DNA of 64,000 nucleotides from NCBI RefSeq assembly GCF_041435495.1, contig NZ_CP108644.1, positions 5,627,501 through 5,691,500 on the forward strand. The letters run 5' to 3'. A program made the position numbers and the translations under genes. The stretch's first letter is position 1. Each line of letters begins with the position of its first letter. The stretch is from Streptomyces sp. NBC_01116. Its GTDB lineage: Bacteria; Actinomycetota; Actinomycetes; Streptomycetales; Streptomycetaceae. The notes beneath the pieces are model-generated. The model was not told the origin of the DNA. It was given only the letters and a program-made list of their open reading frames with translations, and searched no databases. Below, in pieces: positions 58,722-64,000 of the stretch.

Positions 58722-58955
58722 GTGGATAGGGAGCCGTTACTGCCTGTCGTGGGTGCGTTCATGGTGGACATAAGCCGTGGAGACGGTGTTGCGGAGTTCC
58801 GGGGCGTCGCCGGTCCGTACTGGTCCCTCCGGCCGGTCGGTGGTGGGCGTGAGTGGGAGGTCGAACCGCGCTACGTGCGGCCCGCGTTGCTCATGGAGCA
58901 GCTTCGGGCCCGTACCGCGCGGCTCAACGCCCGCAGCCGGGGAGAAGTGCTGTGA
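58722..58955 (+). CDS. Small hypothetical protein
   Basis: A 77-aa protein from a GTG with GAGG five bases upstream. LPVVGAFMVDISRGDGVAEFRGVAGPYWSLRPVGGGREWEVEP has the look of a small beta-barrel seen in short Streptomyces proteins encoded beside HTH/TPR regulators. It overlaps the next gene (GTGA). Function unknown. Confidence 0.72.
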   Translation: MDREPLLPVVGAFMVDISRGDGVAEFRGVAGPYWSLRPVGGGREWEVEPRYVRPALLMEQLRARTARLNARSRGEVL

Positions 58956-59416
58956 GGCCGGCCTCTCCGGGCCCGGGCCGTGTGAGGGTGCTGGACTACG
59001 TCGCGGCCGTCACGGTGACGGTCGGCGGCAGGGCTCTCCCGATCGGCGGAGTCGCACTGCCGAACCGTCGGCTCGTCCTCCGCTGGCTCCGGCGGCAGGC
59101 CCTGCGCCTGGCGGACGGGCACGGGCGCGATCCGGCCCGGGGTGCTCCGTGGCTCGGTGCGCGAGACGTCCGGCCGGTGACCTTCCACGGTTCCGACGCC
59201 CCCGAGGCACTCCGGGCGTGGGCGGGCGACCACGGCAGCCAGGACCACGCCATGAGCGCACTGGAATCCGGGCGCCCCGCCCTGCTCACCGTGGTCGACC
59301 CCTTCGTGGGGCTGGGGGTCACCCTCGGCGCGTGGCCCGTCGATCTGTGCGGGTGGGTGGCGGCGGCCTCGGCGGACCACCCGTATCCGCCCCGTACGGA
59401 AGCGGAAGGGGCCTGA
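58952..59416 (+). CDS. Hypothetical protein
   Basis: A 154-aa protein from a GTG with GGAGAAG upstream, overlapping the previous stop. It has AAVTVTVGGRALPIGGVALPNRRLVLRWLRRQALRLA and LTVVDPFVGLGVTLGAWPVDLCGW. No recognised motif. It ends 4 bp before the next start, so the four small genes seem to form one transcript. Confidence 0.65.
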   Translation: MRPASPGPGRVRVLDYVAAVTVTVGGRALPIGGVALPNRRLVLRWLRRQALRLADGHGRDPARGAPWLGARDVRPVTFHGSDAPEALRAWAGDHGSQDHAMSALESGRPALLTVVDPFVGLGVTLGAWPVDLCGWVAAASADHPYPPRTEAEGA

Positions 59417-59420
59417 CCTC

Positions 59421-59894
59421 GTGCTGCAATGCACCGCCGTGGCCCAAGTCCCCTATGCGGAAACGCTGCTGGCGCTCGCCACCATGGAGGGCGGGCCCGA
59501 GCACCCGCCCGACGTCGTGGAGGCGGAGGACTTCGTCCTGTGCGAGCTGGCCGACCACGACGAGACGGCCGAGCACGCGGTGCACCTGTGGACGGCGGAC
59601 GTGCCGGACGACCGGGACCTGTGGTTCCTCTGGTCGGGGACCGGCGCCCACCGCGTCCACCGGCTCGACACGCTGCGGCTGTGCCCCGCCGTGCTCCGCG
59701 AGTTGGCGACCCGCACGGTCACCACGTGCGCGTTCTTCGACCACCACCCCGGGCCGCACTCCTTCTCCGTGACCGACCCGCTCGGTGACCTCATCGCCGA
59801 ACACGTCCACAGCGAGGTCCGGCGACTCGTCTCCGAGGGCGACGCCCTCGGTGCGCCCGATGCCCCTGACGTACCCGACACCGACGCGCCCTGA
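59421..59894 (+). CDS. Cys/His-containing small protein, paralogue A
   Basis: A 157-aa protein from the GTG at 59421. QCTAVAQVP at the start, EDFVLCELADHDETAEHAVHLW, WFLWSG and CAFFDHHPGPHSFSVTDP form a pattern repeated in the protein encoded at 59919. Spaced Cys and His (C3, C41, H46/H52, C103, H107-H112) could bind a metal. Family and function are unknown. Confidence 0.7.
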   Translation: MLQCTAVAQVPYAETLLALATMEGGPEHPPDVVEAEDFVLCELADHDETAEHAVHLWTADVPDDRDLWFLWSGTGAHRVHRLDTLRLCPAVLRELATRTVTTCAFFDHHPGPHSFSVTDPLGDLIAEHVHSEVRRLVSEGDALGAPDAPDVPDTDAP

Positions 59895-59918
59895 CGGCGA
59901 CCGGAGGTTCTCCACCGC

Positions 59919-60299
59919 ATGAACCGGTGCACCGCTGTGGCCCTGCTGCCACCCCCGGAGTTCCTGATCAGGCTCGCCGCGCCCGGCGGCAGTCTCCCGG
60001 AGGCCGGATACCTCTTCTGCGAGCTGGCCGCCGGCCACGAAGGCGACCACACGACGGCGCTGTGGGACGACGACGCGAACCACACCGCTGTCTGGGCCCG
60101 CTGGAGCGGCGACCTGGCGGTCTTGGCGGAGCTGGCCTATTGCGGCGCGATCGACCCCCGGGGTGAGGACGCGTGCGGGCTGTTCGTCGGCCATCCCTCC
60201 GCCCACGGCTGGGACATCGTCGACCCGACGCTCGCGGCGGTGGACGCAGTCCTCGCTCAGGGGCGCCCGCATCTCGCACGGCGACGCGACGGTGTGTGA
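59919..60299 (+). CDS. Cys/His-containing small protein, paralogue B
   Basis: A 126-aa protein with CGGAGG about eight bases before the ATG. RCTAVALLP, AGYLFCELAAGHEGDHTTALW, WARWSG and CGLFVGHPSAHGWDIVDP align along the whole length with the protein encoded at 59421, keeping the Cys and most His positions. A tandem duplication is the likely origin. Function unknown. Confidence 0.7.
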   Translation: MNRCTAVALLPPPEFLIRLAAPGGSLPEAGYLFCELAAGHEGDHTTALWDDDANHTAVWARWSGDLAVLAELAYCGAIDPRGEDACGLFVGHPSAHGWDIVDPTLAAVDAVLAQGRPHLARRRDGV

Positions 60300-60508
60300 T
60301 GCGCCGTCGTCGCGGACCGGCCCGGAAGGAGGATCCCGCGGGCGACGGCCCGGGCCGTGGGCCGAGGCCGTCGCCGTGTCGCCGGAAGCCGGGCGACCGT
60401 CGGGATCAGGCTCGGCCGGAACCACCCGCCCTCGGTGGGTGCCTGCGGGACGGGACCCACCCACACCCGCTACTCATGGCTGGAGAGCACTCCGCCCGCG
60501 GACGCGCC

Positions 60509-60985
60509 TCACGTGGTGGCCGCGTCCAGGTCCTGGGCCTCGATCAGTTTCCGTAGCTCCGGCAGGGTCTTCTTCGACGCCTCCTCGATGTAGAGGGTTC
60601 CGCCGGCCGGATGGTCCACGGTCACGGCGTGGACAGGGTCCACACCCTCGATCGCGTACACGGTTACCGGCTCCGACGTCGGCTTCCGGACACCTTCGTT
60701 GGGAGTGTCGTCACATCCAGGGACGACTCCTGTGCCCAGCCGTCTGCCCGCCCTGACGCCGTCGCCGTCGTCTTCGTCATGGGGATGGAGCGCGTGGCCG
60801 AAATAGGTGTGACCCTCGTACGTGAGCAGCGCCGCGCAGGAACCGCCCGCACCACCTTGCGTGGTGCCCGCCCCGGCACAGGATGTGGACATGATCAGGG
60901 CCGTCGCCGCGAGCGCCATCCGTACGCTCACGGACCGCGCGAGCCTTCCGCGCGCCGTCCGACCGACCGTCTGCTTGCCCGTCAT
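60509..60985 (-). CDS. Putative lipoprotein, DUF6281-like
   Basis: A 158-aa protein starting at MTGKQTVGR with GAGGGGGG upstream. The signal segment VRMALAATALIMSTSCAG gives a lipobox-like site before Cys. The mature part has SCAALLTYEGHTYFGHA, LGTGVVPGCDDTPNEG and VTVYAIEGVDPVHAVTVD, which recalls the DUF6281 family of Streptomyces lipoproteins. Function unknown. Confidence 0.7.
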   Translation of the reverse strand: MTGKQTVGRTARGRLARSVSVRMALAATALIMSTSCAGAGTTQGGAGGSCAALLTYEGHTYFGHALHPHDEDDGDGVRAGRRLGTGVVPGCDDTPNEGVRKPTSEPVTVYAIEGVDPVHAVTVDHPAGGTLYIEEASKKTLPELRKLIEAQDLDAATT

Positions 60986-61215
60986 GAACTGACCCCCCTC
61001 AGCTGCCGCACCTTGCGGCCTGCCGCACCTTCGACGCCACAAGGCCGCGAAAGGTTCACCGAGCCTTTTCAGCGCCGCCTCTCCAGCGTCAGGGCTGCTG
61101 CTGCGGCGGTCGACGTCGTGCGGTTGGGGCCTACACGGGACGACCGGCGGAAGATGTGCCAGGTCCTCAGCCGTGCGATCCCGCGTTCGGCGGGTGCCCG
61201 GGCCTGGGCCCGTGC

Positions 61216-61938
61216 TCAGTTCACCTTGCGCCGGTTCGGGGGCTCCCCGGATGCCGCCGCCAGCCAGGTGCGCCAGACGTGACGCGTGTTCGGCACTTCG
61301 GGGTGGTCCAGGAGCCAGAGGACGTATCCGGCATGGCGCTGCGCCCATGGATTGTCCGAACGGGCGGCCGTCTTCAGCCTGGTGCGCAGGTCCTCACCGT
61401 CCACAGCCCTGGCCGCGCGCACGTACTCGCGGTCCTTGCACCGGTAAGGCCGCTGGACGACGATCTCGATCAGGTCGGCGAGCTTGGTCCTGACCGTCTC
61501 CTCGTGGTGGGCGACAGCCACGTCTCGGATGAGGTCCTGCTTCGTTCCCCATGCCTTGGCGTGTCGTGTCCACTCCTGCGGATATCTCGCCTCCCACTCC
61601 AGGAAGAGCAGTGCGTAGGAGAGCTCCGCCCACGTGACGATGTCGGGACCGGTCGGCCGGTCCCACAACGCGTCGGGCAGCGCATACGTGCGGATCTCCT
61701 CGTAGTTCCTCCTCGCCGCTTTCCGCCTCGGCGAATACCTCCGTCGCCACGTCCTGCCGTTCCGATCCAGGGCATCCCGGGTGTTCCTCCGGGCTTCAGC
61801 CAGGCGGACGAGCGCCGCAGCGCGTACAGCCGGGTCGCCGGCTATCAGCCCGTACGCCCACCCCAGCCGCTCGTCCCACGCACCGACACCATCGATGTCC
61901 ACGCCCGTATCCAGATCCGTCGTCACCTGATAGGTCAT
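61216..61938 (-). CDS. Hypothetical protein, Trp/Arg-rich
   Basis: A 240-aa protein predicted mostly helical, with no signal peptide. AYGLIAGDPAVRAAALVRLAEARRNTRDAL, WAELSYALLFLEWEARYP and WAQRHAGYVLWLLDHPEVPNTRHVWRTWLAA are visible but match no family I know. It lies alone, downstream of a degenerate region with gene remnants. Confidence 0.55.
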   Translation of the reverse strand: MTYQVTTDLDTGVDIDGVGAWDERLGWAYGLIAGDPAVRAAALVRLAEARRNTRDALDRNGRTWRRRYSPRRKAARRNYEEIRTYALPDALWDRPTGPDIVTWAELSYALLFLEWEARYPQEWTRHAKAWGTKQDLIRDVAVAHHEETVRTKLADLIEIVVQRPYRCKDREYVRAARAVDGEDLRTRLKTAARSDNPWAQRHAGYVLWLLDHPEVPNTRHVWRTWLAAASGEPPNRRKVN

Positions 61939-62234
61939 GCTCTACCTCTCACCGGTCGGCCACAACGCACGAGAGACACGAGACGTCGCGGGAGGCGTTC
62001 GGCGCCTCAATCCGACAGCACGGGCGTCCCGTTGAATGGCGGACCTTCCGAAGAGCGCGGTGCGGCCCCATCGCACGACGTCCATCGCCAAGGCCATCCT
62101 CACCCTGGAGAAGCAGCGCTGCAAAGGCATTCAGTGAATGCCATCGCCGCCTCGACGGCGCGGGCAGTCACCTGCTCCCCGCCTCCCTGCGCCCCTCGGA
62201 TATTTCTCACGGCCGTAGCTTCACGGAGCGAAGC
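61939..62234. other. Degenerate region with one 33-codon frame
   Basis: About 296 bp. A plus-strand frame at 62036-62137 (MADLPKSAVRPHRTTSIAKA then ILTLEKQRCKGIQ) begins right after a stop and has no ribosome site; it may be debris of a longer gene. GGCATT CAGTG AATGCC (62125-62141) is a small dyad. No other feature is supported. Confidence 0.4.
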
Positions 62235-62390
62235 TCACCTGTCCCAGATCCGAACGGTTCCGTCCATGTCCCCGGTCACCAGCCGACTGCCGTCCGCGTC
62301 GAAGTCCATGGTGACGACGGGAGCTCCATGGCTGTGGAGGGTCCTGCGTAACGTGAGCCTGGCCCACGGGTCCATCCGACTTCTCGAAGG
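62235..62390 (-). pseudogene. Remnant of a WD40-repeat gene (3' end)
   Basis: On the minus strand, translation ending at TGA (62237-62235) gives LRRTLHSHGAPVVTMDFDAD then GSRLVTGDMDGTVRIWDR, a complete final WD40 blade. No start codon with a ribosome site and no further blades are found upstream: the frame stays open but stops resembling WD40 beyond about 62370. The parent gene has probably been deleted except for its last blade. Confidence 0.6.
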
Positions 62391-62555
62391 CGCGCACCCC
62401 GCGGGGTTCTCATCAACACCCGAGGAGTATGGCGACGGCGGTGGAACACCTGTCAGGCGATCCGGGGAACGTCACCGGTCCGAGGGACGGCCGGATCCGC
62501 GGTCCCTGTCCGGCCGGCTCTCGTCGCACCTTTCCCGTCCGCGGAGGCCGACGGC

Positions 62556-62747
62556 CTACGCGGACCTCCTCCTCCCGGACCTGTACATCAGCACGCCGAT
62601 GATCAGGGAAACAACGGGAGCGGCCATCACCGGAACGAGCTTCGCGCCACTGGCCAGCATGACGACGACCGATATCACCATGACCGCAGTCATGGCCAGG
62701 ATGAAGATCCCGAACACCTTGCTGATCGTTGCCTTCTCGTTGGTCAC
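62556..62747 (-). CDS. Small membrane protein
   Basis: A 63-aa protein with two hydrophobic segments (KVFGIFILAMTAVMVISVVVML and AAPVVSLIIGVLMYRSG) and a basic C-terminus. Not recognised. It is the last of three small membrane-protein genes on this strand. Confidence 0.6.
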   Translation of the reverse strand: MTNEKATISKVFGIFILAMTAVMVISVVVMLASGAKLVPVMAAPVVSLIIGVLMYRSGRRRSA

Positions 62748-62787
62748 ACGCGGACCCTTTCTGGGCGTATCCCGCCGGACCCGGCTG

Positions 62788-63009
62788 TCAAGCAGGGCCG
62801 TTCTTCCCTCTTTGGACGAAGAAGTAGCCGGTGATGGAGATGCATCCGAGGAGTAGGAGCAGTCCCCACCCTCCGCTGTTTCCGGAAGCGATCAGGAAAA
62901 CGGAAAGAACGACACCCGCGAAGGCGAATACGGCGCCGAACTGCAGATACCGCTTGACGGCTGCGCGCTGTTCCACCGTCCATCCGACGTGCGGCTCCGG
63001 CCCGCTCAC
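62788..63009 (-). CDS. Small membrane protein
   Basis: A 73-aa protein from a GTG with AAAGGGG six bases upstream. A soluble N-terminus (VGWTVEQRAAVKRYLQ) is followed by two hydrophobic segments (FGAVFAFAGVVLSVFLIASG and GWGLLLLLGCISITGYFFV). Not recognised. Confidence 0.6.
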   Translation of the reverse strand: MSGPEPHVGWTVEQRAAVKRYLQFGAVFAFAGVVLSVFLIASGNSGGWGLLLLLGCISITGYFFVQRGKNGPA

Positions 63010-63037
63010 CCCAGCCCCTTTCTGCGGCCCGATGCCC

Positions 63038-63169
63038 CTACTTCGCACGATTGCGCAGGTACAGGAGAGCGATGATGATCCCGAACACGATGAAAATGCC
63101 CACGGCCAGGTAGGGGGACCAGGACGGCCCATCGGGTCGATTTCCGGCCGAAAGAAGAATGTCCCGCAT
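63038..63169 (-). CDS. Very small single-pass membrane protein
   Basis: A 43-aa protein starting at MRDILLSAGN with GGGAAGG six bases upstream. One membrane helix (YLAVGIFIVFGIIIALLYL) ends in RNRAK, so the C-terminus is probably cytosolic. It is the first of the three small genes, 28 bp before the next. Confidence 0.55.
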   Translation of the reverse strand: MRDILLSAGNRPDGPSWSPYLAVGIFIVFGIIIALLYLRNRAK

Positions 63170-63542
63170 CGCGGCCTTCCCTTTCCCCGGTTGTGGGAAG
63201 GTGCGTCGTAGCGACGGTTCTTCCCCCACATCTCATGCAGTTCAGCGTGCCCCCGGGTCCGCGGTTGAATCCCGTCCGATCCGGCCGTTGAGGCGGCGGA
63301 CCGGGCGGCAGGGCCTCGGCGGGCAGACGAATCTTCCGGCCGTTCGCCCTGGCCGCGCCGCGCGGGCTCTTGCCGTCCCGCCACGAATCGGACGGCGGCG
63401 GCCGACTGTGCCGAGGCCCTGGACAGCCGTGGCCGCCGCGTCGCCGGGCACGCCACCCGAGGCGCGGGACGGTTCCCTAGGCGCGGGACGGTTCCCGGGG
63501 CGCGGGACGGTTCCGGTGGCGCGCCCCGGCCCATCTGCGGTC
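63170..63542. other. Intergenic region beside the glycoamylase gene
   Basis: About 370 bp with no supported gene. It holds the tandem 16-bp repeats at 63461-63514; the rest is GC-rich and featureless, apart from the promoter expected before the 43-aa gene. Confidence 0.4.
63461..63514 (+). repeat. Three tandem copies of a 16-bp unit (period 19)
   Basis: GGCGCGGGACGGTTCC occurs exactly at 63461-63476, 63480-63495 and 63499-63514, separated by CTA/CGG triplets; a fourth partial copy may follow. It lies just downstream of the glycoamylase gene stop (minus strand). Confidence 0.75.
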
Positions 63543-64000
63543 TCAGACCGAGAACCGCTCCCGCTCCAGCAGCGGCCGCACCCGGGACCGGAAGCCGCCC
63601 GTGCGGAACGGCTGCTGGAGCAGGCCGGGCCGCAGCTCCTGGGCGAGGGCCGCGACGATCATTCCCTGGTCCAGGGCGAGCATGAAGTCGCTGACCCGGC
63701 CCGTGGACACGTTCACCGAGTCCCGGAAGCCGAGCCCGTCCTCGTACGCGCCGAAGTCCCGTTCCAGCGCCCGCAGGTTGGCGACCGCCTCCCGGCCCGC
63801 GTACGGCAGCGCCAGGAAGGAGGCGTGCGGGGTGACGACGCCGTTGGTGAACGCCGAGGGCGGCGGCAGGGGTTCGCCGTCCGTGGTGTGCGTGCGGTCG
63901 GTGTTGGAGGCGTAGCCGTCGACCGCCATGCCGAGCGCGTCGACCCCGTACTCCTGGTAGCCGTCCTCGGGGACGTTGGAGGGGGAGAAGCCCCAGTAGC
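63543..64000 (-). CDS. Glycoamylase-domain protein, C-terminal part (5' end outside window)
   Basis: The gene runs off the right edge; 151 C-terminal residues are visible. YWGFSPSNVPEDGYQEYGVD, VVTPHASFLALPYAGREAVANLRAL, YGLGFRDSVNV-like and SDFMLALDQGMIVAALA are typical of the glycoamylase-like family PF10091 (GH144-related, beta-1,2-glucan-acting in characterised members). Whether it is secreted cannot be judged without the N-terminus. Confidence 0.78.
   Translation of the reverse strand, partial: YWGFSPSNVPEDGYQEYGVDALGMAVDGYASNTDRTHTTDGEPLPPPSAFTNGVVTPHASFLALPYAGREAVANLRALERDFGAYEDGLGFRDSVNVSTGRVSDFMLALDQGMIVAALAQELRPGLLQQPFRTGGFRSRVRPLLERERFSV

Noticed and set aside
62036..62137. 33-codon frame MADLPKSAV... 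ending in KQRCKGIQ
   Set aside because: No ribosome site, no recognised family, and it lies in an area that looks degenerate; kept only as possible debris.
1..64000. CRISPR arrays, tRNA genes, insertion sequences or attachment sites
   Set aside because: No regularly spaced repeat-spacer pattern, cloverleaf or transposase was found; repeats present are short and local.

Overview
The window is very GC-rich (third codon positions almost all G/C), uses many GTG starts, and carries families typical of Streptomyces: MelC1/MelC2 tyrosinase, a DasR-type chitinase operator, a CebR-type cellulase operator, SPOR and DUF4242 small proteins, and PP2C/HATPase regulators. It is therefore most likely a Streptomyces chromosome segment. 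No tRNA, rRNA, CRISPR array, intact insertion sequence or origin was seen.

Region 1 (1-16413) is the right-hand part of a RiPP gene cluster of the thiopeptide type. A chain of overlapping genes encodes the end of a LanB-like glutamylation enzyme, an ocin-ThiF/RRE protein, a YcaO cyclodehydratase, a SagB-like azoline dehydrogenase, a LanB-C/pyridine-synthase-like protein and an ABC exporter. Then come a flavin hydroxylase on the opposite strand and three tandem precursor genes. The three peptides share one leader and cores of the form S-x5-CCSSSSSSCC (one ends CCCC). Each gene has an inverted repeat about 100 bp upstream and a hairpin downstream, and a fourth unit appears to have lost its gene. 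Directly downstream lie an adenylate-forming ligase, a GriI-like aldolase, a GriH-like aminoDHQ-synthase homologue and a second flavin hydroxylase, the expected set for making, hydroxylating and activating a 3-amino-4-hydroxybenzoate unit. An azole/dehydroalanine peptide decorated with that unit is the most interesting prediction here; I know of no described thiopeptide with it.

Region 2 (16600-37250) is mostly housekeeping or accessory: an NfeD/stomatin pair, a DUF4242 protein, a secreted GH65 trehalase-like enzyme, a secreted subtilase and a GH18 chitinase with a dre-like site. It continues with a HutC-type GntR regulator, a SPOR-like protein, a Nudix hydrolase, two HATPase/PP2C regulators, a TPM protein with PspA, and a GtrB-GtrA fusion with a polytopic membrane protein.

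Region 3 (37254-45163) is a four-carbon acid-sugar (tetronate) catabolic operon under a divergent FCD-type GntR regulator. It contains a 2-hydroxyacid dehydrogenase, OtnI, a racemase-family protein, OtnK, OtnC, a binding-protein-like protein without a signal peptide, a DctM-like permease and a 79-aa membrane partner.

Region 4 (45217-64000) holds the tyrosinase pair, a GH6 cellulase with a perfect CebR-type palindrome, a lipoprotein, an M15 peptidase, a MepB-like protein, a cupin, an SDR, a MerR regulator, a methyltransferase, a virginiamycin B lyase-like propeller and an alpha/beta hydrolase. It continues with an HTH/TPR regulator divergent from four small overlapping genes (two of them Cys/His-rich paralogues), a DUF6281-like lipoprotein, a WD40 gene remnant, three tiny membrane proteins and the 3' part of a glycoamylase-family gene cut by the window edge.
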